This document shows positions 10,961 through 23,000 of a stretch of 64,000 bases of DNA, piece after piece. The stretch's first letter is position 1. Every line of letters begins with the position of its first letter. Made by a program: the position numbers and the translations under genes. Where the stretch lies: the NCBI GenBank assembly GCA_033675265.1, contig JAUJYZ010001540.1, positions 816,001 through 880,000 on the forward strand. Direction: 5' to 3'. The DNA comes from Actinostola sp. cb2023 (Eukaryota > Cnidaria > Anthozoa > Actiniaria > Actinostolidae). Under the pieces are notes generated by a model that was given only the letters and a program-made list of their open reading frames with translations, was not told the DNA's origin and did not search any database.

Positions 10961-11563
10961 AGTCGGGTTTCCTGTGGAAGGTCCGACTCTAAACATGCAC
11001 TCCGGCCGTCGCCCAATCTCGTCCCCAGAGCCCACATTCCTCTTGGTCAGCACCTCAAATCGCCAACTGGGTTCTACAGCGCATGTGCCCTGTGCCGGCC
11101 GCTAAGATAATCACCGAAGCCTCTAACAACATGAAGGGGGGGGGGGGGGGGGGTTGTGACCTCTAAATAATGCAGTCAGTGCAATATTTTGCCAGTAGGA
11201 GGGGGTGGTTATCTAAAAAAACAGAAATGGCGAAATTTCCCGTATGTTCCCAGAATCCTTTTCGGGTGTGCAGAATGAAAACACGTGTTTGCGAAAGTAG
11301 TCCTAAAGAAATGGCTAATCATGGAAATGACAAGTTCTAGGATGGAATTGTGCTGTGAATGTAGAATTTTAGTTTTAAAAGGACGTTTTTTCTATTAAAA
11401 TTATAGACAAAGATGTATGTTTTCCATTGTTCTATCAGCGCGATAAGCGAGTAGTTTTGGGTTCACACGTTTGAGGTCAAAGCAACCTCGTTTCAAAGAA
11501 CGACGACGACGACGAAGAACAGCCTGCATTTTTAGACTCGGGCCTTCCACAGGAAGCCTGAGT
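10961..11563. mobile_element. Two facing left ends of the hairpin element family
   Basis: The hairpin AGTCGGGTTTCC...GGAAGGTCCGACT (10961-10988) and, in the opposite orientation, GACTCGGGCCTTCC...GGAAGCC (11535-11563) are both left ends of the family at 1164 and 5676. They enclose sequence related to 1231-1268, a G run near 11137-11153 and a GAC repeat (11500-11515). The arrangement is probably a nested or inverted insertion. Confidence 0.5.
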
Positions 11564-12506
11564 AATAAAAAGATAATTTGTACGCACGCGTCTTTTTTGA
11601 TGGGTTTCCTGTGGTAGAACCAGTGGTAGAACGCGCGTGCGCAATACTGACGTAATATGTTGGACTTCCTGTGCGCCTCCCACAAGACGCGCCCGCAGAA
11701 ATGCATTATTATTCAATACTGTGGAATTAAATCAATACTACTCACATATCTAGAAACGATCTGATACATATATGTAGACAAAGCAGGTAACACATACAAA
11801 TTTGGCCGTTTTCAAAAACAAACTCTTAATTTTCAACGATCACCAAGAGTGGTTTATGCACGCAAAGGATTGTGATAAACTGTATATGTACTGATCCGCC
11901 ATCTTTCAGCACTGTAGATTGCTCTGACGTACGCAAACCGTAAGAGAGAAGAAAAGACGTACTGCGCAAACGGAACATGACATTCATGTTCGCAGGTTTT
12001 TCTCAGTTTTCTATGTGCCACTGCGTGCAATCATCCAAATTACCAGTTTTCTTGTGGAAGACGCAAAGCAACCTTTATTTTGTATGCTACATAGATAGTG
12101 TATTGTTAGTAAGACAAAAACCAGTTGATTCTACTTAATACATACAAATCACTTCGTTATATAGAGAGATAATAGTTATGAATTATTTACAATGACATCA
12201 CTATAAACATCGTGAAAATACTATGTACACTACTTTGGCGAACTCGAGTCGCTATTCGGCCGTCTTAGATTTAGTTGTATTGTTGGTTTAGCTTAAGTGC
12301 TAGGGTCTATACTCTCGAGCTACTAGACTGAATTATCTCGAAAAAGCAACTCACATTATCTGTGAAACTACAGTCAAGATTACACAAGCCAACAGAGTTA
12401 TTCTTGGACGATTCACTCTGAAACCAACACACGTAAATTAACGTCCTTGGCGTTTCAGTTTTATAAAAATAATATCGTTTGTGTTCAGTGAATATAAACA
12501 CCGGCT
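11564..12506. other. 3' flank of Wnt2-like gene
   Basis: No exon was seen. A minus-strand AATAAA (plus TTTATT at 12074-12079) lies about 430 bp beyond the Wnt stop codon and is a candidate polyadenylation signal, so much of 12074-12506 is probably 3' untranslated region. Confidence 0.45.
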
Positions 12507-15500
12507 TCATTTCCCCACTCCATTTCTTCTATCCTTCTTATTCTTTCTCATTCTGTTTCTCTTGCGGTTCTTTCTACTCTTCGTGCGGTGATGGCTGGTC
12601 TTTTTGATCTTCTTATTCATTGAAACAGGATATGCATTCACATTGGGGTTTTTAGGTGGTTTGCAAATGTGTTTGTCCACGGTTCGTCGACATTTCTGAC
12701 ATTTGACATGGCAGCACCAATGGAACTTGCAGAAGCATTTGTAATCTTCATCTACCTGAATGGTGTTGAACCCTCGACCACAGCACAGGACAGCACACCC
12801 CCCAGTATAATGCGATGATCTGTTACATTCCCTTCCCGAAGTCCCGAGGGATCCTGTTAGAGTATTTGTGGAACAGTAATCGGGAGAATCCTCGAGAAAA
12901 ACGAGTTCGTCACGTGATGGTCTTCGAAAACTGATATCAGCGTGTGACAGCGCGGTACCGCTCTGATCTACGGTGACCCGAAGCGAGTTCTCGTATTTGT
13001 GTCTCATATGATCTCCAACGATACGAAATGGTGGCAGAGTCTTCCAGCAGGTCCTGACGGAACACGACCCAGAAACACCATGGCACTTGCAGTCTAGAAG
13101 CATATTAGTTTTGACCGCCTATCGAAGAGATCACAATACAAATAGATTAATAAAATTATCAAAAACATTTCAATATTTTGTCAAGTTTCTAAGAAGGTCA
13201 TGCAGTGAATGTCGTATATAGACACTAAGTGAGACTATGTGGTGCATTCCATGAGATATACTGGCTACGTTAAGTGGTCATTTATTCTCAACCACAGCGT
13301 TTAGTCACTGATACATTCAAGCATTAATTCATTGTAATGGTCATCAATCATAGTCATCGCATAAAGAAATCATATCGCTCTTCACGTCTCGATCCACCAT
13401 TGTTTAAGTCCATATCCATATCTCATTATTGAACTGTTTTCCTTTCTTCGAAACCACAAATCCCAACAACGTGTTTCCGTTCAGGTATACACATGTTTAG
13501 ACCGTCGGCTGAGCCTGTGTCGTGGTGACGGTCGTTGGTTCATCGATTTGCAGCCATTGAATTTCGTTCTCAGAGAACCAAACGCCGACGCAAGTTCGTT
13601 CAAGCGAAGAGCGCTTAATTTCTGAACGAAAATATGAGCATTTCAAATACGCACCTAATCTTATGTAATCCGTCTATTTCCGTTAACCATTCCAAAGAAT
13701 CTCTGTTATTTGTAGGCTTCATTTTAAATAATATCAGATTCAATCTCAACGATGCATCACGAGTACAGTAAACCAAACTAACTGAACGACTCAAGAAGCC
13801 CAGGCAACACTCTATTCGTGCGTTGAATAGTTTATGAATTAGTTTTTGTTAATAGCGCGTAGTAAAAGCATTGAGATGGATTTCTAAACTTCAACCTTAT
13901 ATATCAAAAAAACAGTTTGTAGGTAGAATACAATAATAATAAAGGTATTAAAGTCTTTGAAGGTTGTTAGCAAAACCATTTCTATTGCTGCAAAGTGAGT
14001 GATAACGTGTTTAATCGCCTCAAACTTTAAGTGTTGTTTATTTTTGTCATCGAGTTTTTACACCAAGCTGATCGACCGTTTTCAGCACACAGGCGACAAG
14101 CAACTCAGGCTAGTTTCCGTAGACGTGACTACTACAACAACAAACGCAGAATGCCTGAGTTCCTCGCAATTGTACAGCAAACATGCCCTGAGGCTCAAAA
14201 CTTTCAAAAAACTAAACTGTGAGAGTCTGTCCAATGACGAAGATATATCGGCCGAGTGAGTTAAGAGATACTACTTAAAGTCCTTGAAAGAACCGCCTAA
14301 CCAAAGAATGATCATGACTCATCGCGGAAAAAAACTTTCTTAGGATCTTTTGTGGTTGAGGATCAAGAACAAGAAAAGCTCCATAGACTTGGCCGCCAGT
14401 AACTTTACTCACACTGAAGCCATCCACCCATGACACTGAATACTCGACGAGAATCACATACTGTTCTTAGTCTACAGAGTGCGCTAGCTAGTGGAGCTCA
14501 ACAACTGATGAAGGCAATAAAATTGAAACAATATTTGACGCCCTTTTGACATGACGAAAAGTGTTTGATTTCTACAGTACTGTATTGCCGAGTACATGAA
14601 GTAAGGGTATGGTGCATGGATGCTGCTAGAAGATAGCATGTGGATGGGTGCAGTTTTGTGGTAATCCCTCCTTCAGTGAATCATTCAACACGTCATAGTC
14701 ACTCACCCTACGACCAACATAGTTGTTGTGTAAGTTCACCAGCGCTCTTGCATCACGCACAACTTCTCGGGAATCCACGAACGCTTTGGCAAAGTTCAGG
14801 CCGTACATTATGTTGTCACTGCATCCTCCCCATTCAAAACCCTTACGACTTCTCCCTCTACGGTTATCGCAGGAGCATTCTCTGAGCTCACCAAGGGTAC
14901 ATGAACGAGTTACTTCGTGGACAACTCCTGCTGTCGAGATGGCGTACACAAATGCTGTTTCTTTACTTGCTGAAAAAACGGAAATAAAAACAAGAAAAAT
15001 TGAAACTTTGTGTTGGAATTGTTTCAAAGCGTTTATTGAACTCATCCTCTTCATGATGAGACTGTGTCATGTCCCCATCGCAATTAAATAACTGGATATT
15101 AGATTAAGAGTTAGATGTATTCAAGCACACATGATAAGCAAGTATAATCAACCCTCACCTCGTCTCATCACTTTGCCGAACAGCGAAGCATCGCGGTCGA
15201 TAGTTGAACAATTCCATCGCTGGTCTTCAAACTGATACTGACATTCCTCAATCCCAAGTTTAGCACCCTTGCCAATACTGACCATCACATCTGGATTCTC
15301 CCGACAAAGCTGCCGCTGAAAGCTCACTAGTCCAGTGATACTGTTACACATAACTTTAGCTCCGAGCGCGTACACTTGAGACATAAACCTGGAAATTGTA
15401 AGCGGTTTGCTTACTTTGTAAAAAACAACTTCAGTGCTGTATTCGACCTACAAAACCTTTCCTGCACAACAGTGCGCGCAACGAGTTACATCAGTGACGG

Positions 15501-15649
15501 CCTATTCACGTGTAAAGTCATAAGCGGCCCTACAAGCACTCAACAAGTCTTGTTAATCATACTCACCACCAATGGCTCAAGGTATCATGTGGTAAAGACG
15601 CCAAGATCACCAAGACCAAGAGAAAGTGTAGTCGCGGAAACATGTTCAT
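12507..15649 (-). CDS. WNT2: Wnt2-like secreted signalling protein, complete
   Basis: A secreted lipid-modified ligand for Frizzled/LRP receptors. Exons are 15649-15567, 15388-15159, 14969-14707 and 13118-12507, with GT-AG borders and continuous phase, giving 395 residues. Exon 1 encodes a signal peptide ([20 protein letters not shown]) and the exon 1-2 junction reads [19 protein letters not shown], typical of the Wnt2 subfamily start. Later motifs are QRQLC, QHQF-like [38 protein letters not shown], and CHGVSGSC with the serine (about residue 208) that is palmitoleoylated in Wnts. The C-terminal Cys-rich CCGRGF and CKFHWCC blocks follow. After the last cysteine there is an unusual tail of about 40 residues rich in Lys and Arg; family members normally end soon after that cysteine. 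The start is the first methionine before the hydrophobic core. Subfamily assignment is by recalled similarity, without a tree. Confidence 0.95.
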
Positions 15650-16930
15650 GTTTAGTCGGCAAAGATATGACTAACAAGTGCTCATATTATCGAAGAGACG
15701 ATGACGATTGGCTGCACATAAAAGCATCGGACCGGGGCCGTCATTTGCTTCATTAATTAACTGTGATTGGCTTAGGAACAAAAAGAACGAGCAAAATAAA
15801 AGCGATGTGTCACGTGTGTTTGAGTAATTATTTGTGTAATAGGATGTAGTCGTCGTAAGGCTGTCGAACGACTAACAAGATTTTCCATGCGAACACAGTT
15901 GATACAGAAGTCGTGTTTGTAAATCTTGTTAGTATCCGAGTAAACAACGTTCAACACATCGTGTTTGTATTGCATACTTTGACTCAATAATACAAACTAT
16001 TTGATGCTTATTGTTTTGTTTTTAATCATGCTAAAACCGTTGTTAAGTCAATAAGATACACAGGAAAAAAACAAACTACTTATTGACTTTCCAGTTGATA
16101 ACTTTAACCACTGTAGAACTATCGTTTCTTTGATGCACGTTTCATCAATGAAAGGCTGTGTTTTGTTGTTTAGCTCTTTCTTTGAGTATTTCTGTAAGCC
16201 ATTTAGGTTCATTGAAGCAAAAGCCGCCAGTAATAGACCCTTATCGGCCAGACCATTTATAACAAAAGAAGCGGTAGTGTTTGAGTAATTAGTCGTATTT
16301 TCGGTGTTCATTGAACATGCGAAACAAATCCTAAAATCCTTTGACCGTTTAGAATCCACCATTATATTCCAAAGAAAGCGGACCACCTTTACCAGGCACA
16401 ATCAAACACAGCAATTCAATGATCAGCCACTCTGTAAACAGACGCTGTCGGTGCCTGGTTCTTGTGCGTTATGCTTACTCGCGGAATTTGCCAGGGCCAG
16501 TAAGGACACTGCAAGTTTGTCTTTTGTTGAACGGGATTATTACTCCATAAACAAATAATTAGTCGGCTAGACGATTCATTATCCCCGAACCATCTAAAAG
16601 TAACTGCAATTAGTCCGTCTGTCGTCCGGCGGGCCGCGTATTAAACATGGATGTGAACGCTCTCACGAAAGTACAAAAACAACTTGTTTTCGAGCTCAGA
16701 CAACTGAAAGGAATTGTTGGAATTCTTCACTGATTTTGTGCCATAAATACATAGTTTTTCATCTTGAAGAGTGTGTTTATTTTCACTGATATAAAAGTAA
16801 ACCATTATCACACTGACCACTTACGACAAACAAACAAACAACGACAAGTAAATACAATGAACGAACTGACCGACAATGCCTGTCTAATTTCTTACTTCAC
16901 CATTTATACTGTGCTTCACTCGTACCACGT

Positions 16931-17092
16931 GAGTGAATGAATGAATGAATGAATGAATGAATGAATGAATGAATGAATGAATGAATGAATGAATGAATGA
17001 ATGAATGAATGAATGAATGAATGAATGAATGAATGAATGAATGAATGAATGAATGAATGAATGAATGAATGAATGAATGAATGAATGAATGA
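16931..17092. repeat. TGAA tetranucleotide microsatellite
   Basis: About 40 uninterrupted copies of TGAA, lying between the Wnt2 and ST7 start codons. Confidence 0.97.
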
Positions 17093-17260
17093 ACTTTATT
17101 TATAGAAGGTTAATATAATAATAAGTGATGTCTTATATTGGAAGAAGAACATCTGAAACGTTGCATGTGCGCAGCTGCAATGTTATTCTCTTGCACTGAG
17201 ATCGATACTCATATGCATATAATGACAGTAATAATAAACTTTATTTAAAAAATTTAGCAT

Positions 17261-17483
17261 ATTACAGTGAGGACACACTAACCGGGACCACTTGAGCAAA
17301 ACTGACCAATCAGATTACACCTGAAAAGAATCACATTCCAACAAAAGTTGTGTGGGCCAATCAGCATTATAGTCATAATGAAGATTGGCACAGATGACTT
17401 TTGTTGGAATGTGATTATTTTCAGCTGTAATCTGATTGGTCAGTTTTGCTCAAGAGTCCCAGTTAGTGTGTCCTCACTGTAAT
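17261..17483. mobile_element. 223-bp MITE with long inverted ends
   Basis: ATTACAGTGAGGACACACTA at the left and TAGTGTGTCCTCACTGTAAT at the right begin inverted arms of about 58 bp that also share CTGACCAATCAGATTACA. The centre carries a second pair, CACATTCCAACAAAAGT and ACTTTTGTTGGAATGTG. No coding capacity. Confidence 0.85.
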
Positions 17484-17846
17484 AATGTAAGATTTCATAT
17501 TTCATAGTATAGATACATACATACATAAACTTTATGAGTGTCAAACTTCTAGCGTACCACTTAAGTGGTACACTAATAAATCGGGGACACTCGATAAGCT
17601 CAATAAACTACTTATCTATCTAATCTTACATTGAGCCTGGATGGGAGTATAGCTTTCTATAAATATCTTGTAAATCCAAACAGTTTCAAACAAACAAAAA
17701 AGGAATCTTAAAATAACAAGCACTGATACTTTGTTTAGTGGCATAATCAGTGGTGGTAAGTAATTTGGTTCACATTCTTTTTCGATAATTTTATATACCG
17801 ATTAATAATACCACACAGTTTATAATATAAACTTGACTGTTATCAA

Positions 17847-18074
17847 TCAACCACGTGACCTCCAGATGTTGTCGAAACTTCTTTGAGAAGCTTTCTCTGA
17901 TTGGTCAATTAACAAATCATATGCACGGCATACATTCTCAGCTTTGGCGTTGGGCACTGTATAAATGACCGTGTGTATTGAGGGATCTTTTGAGTTTCTG
18001 AGCCATTGAAAGAGGGTGTCGTAAAATATAGTCATAATTTCCATTGTGCTTGGACCAAAGTAGTCAACAAACAA
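17847..18074 (-). CDS. Coding-like fragment, unidentified
   Basis: A 75-codon frame with balanced, protein-like composition (for example TVIYTVPNAKAENVCRAYDL). I do not recognise the family. It has no convincing partner exons and sits in the Wnt2-ST7 intergenic region, so it may be a relic of a gene or transposon, or chance. Confidence 0.2.
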   Translation of the reverse strand: MFVDYFGPSTMEIMTIFYDTLFQWLRNSKDPSIHTVIYTVPNAKAENVCRAYDLLIDQSEKASQRSFDNIWRSRG

Positions 18075-18615
18075 TACATCAAAAAGCTTTGTTAAGCAAA
18101 TTGAGTAAATTTGCTATATTTTAGCGTTCTTTGTATTAGTAAGAAAGTGACAACAAAGAACGGGAAGTCCAGGAATCCTTCTTATTCAGCCACTCTTTTG
18201 GATTAAAACCTGCCGTATTAATGACTGAGACGGTGTGCCGTTTGCCTTTACTCACTGGCAATAGAGTAATTGTGGCAATCATTTGGTCATATATACATGT
18301 AAATTTGCGCAAAACATGTAATACATATTCTTACTATAAAAATAAAGCATTTCAGTGAATCCATTCCTTTTGTCTCTCCTCCCGGCTCGGCCCCACTACT
18401 GCTCGCCAACTTTGTTCCGCAACTTTAAATATATCTCGTCTATTGTTCTAATTCAAAAAGTCGCAAATATTCCTCTTGTTTTTCATAAAAAGTAAATTAT
18501 TTCACATCCTAAAATATGCCTTCGATTGGTCACCCTGTGGCAATTCCAGAGTGAAGCATTTCGGGTAATAGGAATTAAGAAGATCAAAGTGCGCATGTGC
18601 GATACTTTTTCCAAA

Positions 18616-20018
18616 ATGGCGAATGAAAATCAAAGTGGTTTTCATCGCGGCTTTTCTAAAATCAAACAGTGGGTTGGTTGGTCTTGGACGTACCTTTGGG
18701 GGTTCTGGTTCCTTCTTGTCATCTTTCTTCTTTATGTTCTTCGAACACCTCTTCGTTTAAAAGAGAACTCCAGTCTCGGTGAGTCTGACTTTGAACGCGC
18801 GCGGCTCAATCGGGTTTGAATTTTTTTATTTATTTTTTTGTTATTTTTGTTCGAAGGTTAAATTATCCCTAAAACATAGGTGTATTTGCTTCTCTGTTTT
18901 AAGTCATTATATTCTTATATATATATATGTTTTATGTTTTTCTTCTCTCGTCGAGTTGTTTTGCCGGTAAATGACCATCGCACTAAAGTGAAACACTCGT
19001 CATTCCGGTCAGCGAATAGTCATTTTATTTTTCTTCTTCTTTTCTCTTTTTCACAATCCTTAATATTTTATTTTATTAAAAACTGTTTTGAATTTTTTTT
19101 CTTTCCAAAAATGAAGTGTTATTTAAACCCTTTTTCAATATATTGATTTACTGTAAGCTTACGTATTCTCTTTTTGTAAATATAAGACTTATATAATTTG
19201 ATTTATGATGCTCTTATATGAACTTAATTGCAATGGTTTCAGATGACTGACTGTCTGTCTACACATTATAATTATAGTGTAGTTTTTCTATATTGTCATT
19301 TGTGTTTTTTTTTTCATTTTTCAAAACATTCATGAATCATGAAAACCTGGACAGCTGGTTTATCATCAATTACCATATAGATACATACCATATATAGACA
19401 CTGATACCATATATAGACACTGATACCATATATAGACACTGATACCATATATTAATATATTTGACTCTACCTGGTTGATATATTTGACTGAGCGTTTGGC
19501 AATAGTATTGGCCAGTAATTACTGGACATTATATTATCATTATGCATGGATCAATTCCAGCTGTTACCATCCCCCCCCCTGGGCATACCCCAGGGATTTG
19601 TATGGACCTGTGTTCCAGGGACGGGGATTTTGTACAACAACCTGTTGCTCCGGGGGCAGGGGGGCGGGGATAACTTGACCGAGCGTATAATCAATGGAGG
19701 AATTCAAAATAATGGATTTCGCCAATAAAGAGACTACTTTTGTCGCCAATTGGCTTGAAAAATAAGGTCTTGCAAAGTTAAAGGCTTTCTTTGAAAAAAA
19801 AAGGCAGTGTTTAAGCACATAGGACTTCTTATCTCTACTGTTATGGTCAATAATTATTTCCAAAAGATGTCTAGCTTGATTATTAAACATGCCTTTAATA
19901 TATTCAATTGTTGGTTGCTTTTCCGTTGCCCTGGGGCAGGGAATTTGTTATTTCTGGCGGTCCAGGGGCAGGGAATTTGTAGTCCCAAGATTTTTTTTTT
20001 ACAAATCCCGGGGGTCAG

Positions 20019-20052
<34 letters not shown>

Positions 20053-23000
20053 TGGTAACAGCTGGAATTGATCCATGCATTACCGGTATATATTTTTTAA
20101 TGTTACAACTGACACAAAATCACACCAAAAGCTTTTGTATCTAATGTGGTTTTGTGTGAAAGTGAAAGTGTCTAATAATATAATAAAAAGAAAATTATAC
20201 GGTGGCTTGAAGATATGAATTTTATTTTCTCTTGTTAAAACAATATTTTACCACTTGAAAATAAAATTCATATCTTAACACTGCATGTAATATCCTCTCT
20301 ATATACATGTATCAACCTTAGCCAAGTTATTCATAAAGTGATTATTTTTATTCTTTGACAGTTATCATGTTCCTGAATACACTAACTCCAAAGTTTTACG
20401 TTGCCCTTACTGGTACTTCTTCATTTATATCTGGAATCATCCTGGTATGTTTTGCCTACAGCAACTAATATGCATTACGCAGTGTTTGCACACAATACTT
20501 AAATTATGGACTTTATGTTTTTCTATACATTCAGCTTTTTTGAAGCGAGATACTCTTGCGGTTAATTATTTTAGTGTCATAGCTTAGTAAAAAAGTAAAG
20601 CAAGGATGGCTTAGTTGATTAGTGCGCGGCCTTCTAAGCGAGAAGTGAGTTGTGTAAATTAGAGAGAGAGTTTATAATACCACAGTTCAGCAGGAACTAT
20701 GCAACAGTGTCTGTCTTGAAGAAGACAGTGTCTGTCTCTGATTGATGTCACTATAAGAGACTTGACTGTAAAGAACTAATGGAAACATTCATGTAGAATG
20801 TGTCTGGCTATTGGTCACTCATAGTTTCTTTATTGTCATGACATGTATTTGTATTTGTAGATATTTGAGTGGTGGTATTTTAGAAAGTATGGTACGTCAT
20901 TCATAGAGCATGTGTCTTTATCTCATCTTGGGCCTTTACTAGGAGGGGGAGATAATTCACAAAACAACATGTCACAAAATGTAGCAGGTATGTCTATACA
21001 TGACAAGGAATAGTTTGTTGAACAGGAATAGTGTCTATGGAATTTTATATAAAAATAATTAGTATATTACCATGCTTTGATTGGTCAAGGGGCGTGTGTT
21101 ATTATAGTACAGATGCACAGAGGACGTCACAAAATTGCTGAATTCTCAAAATATTATATAAACCAAATAGATTCCATTTTGCTGTGTGTCTGTACTCTTA
21201 TAGATCTGCACAGAAGATGTCAAAATGTAGTGAGAACAACAGTCACGCCACTCGACTTCGTTTCGTGGCATACTTTTCACCACATTTTGACATCATCTGT
21301 GCATCTATAAGAGTACAGACGCACAGCAAAATGGAATCTATTTGTTAAATATCCCACATTCCTGGCTAATTGAAAGACATCTCGTACCATTTTACATTCT
21401 GGTCAAGCTGTGTGTAGAAAAGAAAACACTGCTCACTTGTCAGGTACATGTAACTGCTTTCTTGCTATATTTCTAGAATGCAAAGTCTGGAGAAATCCAA
21501 TGAATCTCTTCAGAGGTTGTGAATATAACAGGTACAAATACAATAGACTGGCACCCTCACCATTAATGCTTGCAGCCACACCTTTGTCTCCCTATCCATT
21601 CTTGCAATGTTGCTTTTTAACCAATTTAGCCAATTAGTAATGTATTATCCCATATTAGTATATGTAATTCAGTATACAACGCACGCATGACTGGCTATAT
21701 ACCATGCATGTATGATATACACAATAATTAGATATCAAGATGTAGTATGGGTTACTGGTAGATAAATGATTTGATGAATTGACTGGCTATATACCATGCA
21801 TGTATGATATACATAAGCTATATTAGTACGTATATGGTTTGTAAGTTGTAAACAGGTAGGTAGATATCGTAGGTATGGGGTTAATGGTAGAGCTAACCTG
21901 GGTTGGTTGGTAAACTTACTATGATAGCGAGTCACCTACGACTTTTTCATCATCTTCGTAGTGACTGCACAAGAAAGCCACCAGGTATGTTTGTGTGTAT
22001 CGAGATCAATGCTCACTGATAGTTTTTTAGTACATTTGCATCAACCAATAATTACATCAGGTAGCTATATTTTTACAGGTAGTCGTAGGTATGGGTTGGT
22101 TGAAAAATAAGTCAACTGTGAGGTATAAACTCCCTCGTGAACGCTTCACGAATTTCCTAAGAGTCGTTTTTAGCTCAATTACTGGTATGGACAGTTGTAC
22201 GTATACTGTAGAATTAATTTTCTAGGTTAAATTATAAGATTAGCGAACTGCATCACGTGATGCGAAAAACATTGATCTCGTGGTAAACATACCACGTATG
22301 GCTTTATGCGGTTAACGAAAACATCCACTTAACGATCCACTACGAAGGCGATATCGTAGGTGGGTTGGTTGGTAAGTTAGGGTAGTAAATAGGTAGGTAG
22401 CTATAGGTATCGGTACGTAGGTATGGGTTGGTTGGTAAGTTAGGGTATAAATAGGCAAGTACCTATGATAGGTAAGTAGTACCTATGCATGAAATACATA
22501 ATGATCCATAGACCCGTATACTATATATTTGAGATAACATACATGTACATGTAGTTTCATTGTAACTTACATGATTGTGTTTGCAGACATTCTTTACTTG
22601 TGATTCAGATGAGATGAGTATCAATCCAGCTGATGAAAGTAAGTTAGTTGGCCAAATATACACTGCTTAATAGTGTTGGAATTTGTGATACTGATGACAG
22701 ATGCCTGTGTTGTAGTTATGTTAAAAGCATGGAGAGAACGAGATCAAGAAAAGAGAATAAAAGCTGCAGAAAGTGCACTAGCTGCAGACCCAAAGTAAGC
22801 ATAATGGTAGCCTGCGTGGATGGCTCTGGGGTAAGGGAGAGGAGGGGGATTGGGGAAAGAAAGGAAAGGGAAAGAAAGGAAGGGGAGGGAGAGCCTGCCT
22901 GCAAGGCCGGGTATTTTAGATAATCGCCTACTTTTAAACAATGCGAGATCGAATTTCACCAACCAATCAAATTGCGCCGGAAATAAGAGAGATTACAAAT

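Larger units (their letters stand above)
15650..18615. promoter_or_regulatory. Shared 5' intergenic region of Wnt2 and ST7
   Basis: The two start codons face away from each other across 2966 bp, so both promoters should lie here. No TATA box could be fixed. The region holds a TGAA microsatellite, a MITE and an 18-bp perfect palindrome, GTACCACTTAAGTGGTAC, at 17554-17571. A 28-codon plus-strand frame at 16647-16733 follows a CpG-containing stretch but has no support beyond being open. Confidence 0.5.

Noticed and set aside
11401..11716. Two overlapping minus-strand frames near the hairpin elements
   Set aside because: They run through an element end and a GAC repeat and have no domain or conserved pattern.
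14050..14457. Two coding-like fragments in Wnt2 intron 3 (plus 14050-14222 and minus 14275-14457)
   Set aside because: The composition looks partly protein-like (for example [20 protein letters not shown]), but there is no recognisable family, no splice partners and no relation to Wnt; they may be old transposon relics.
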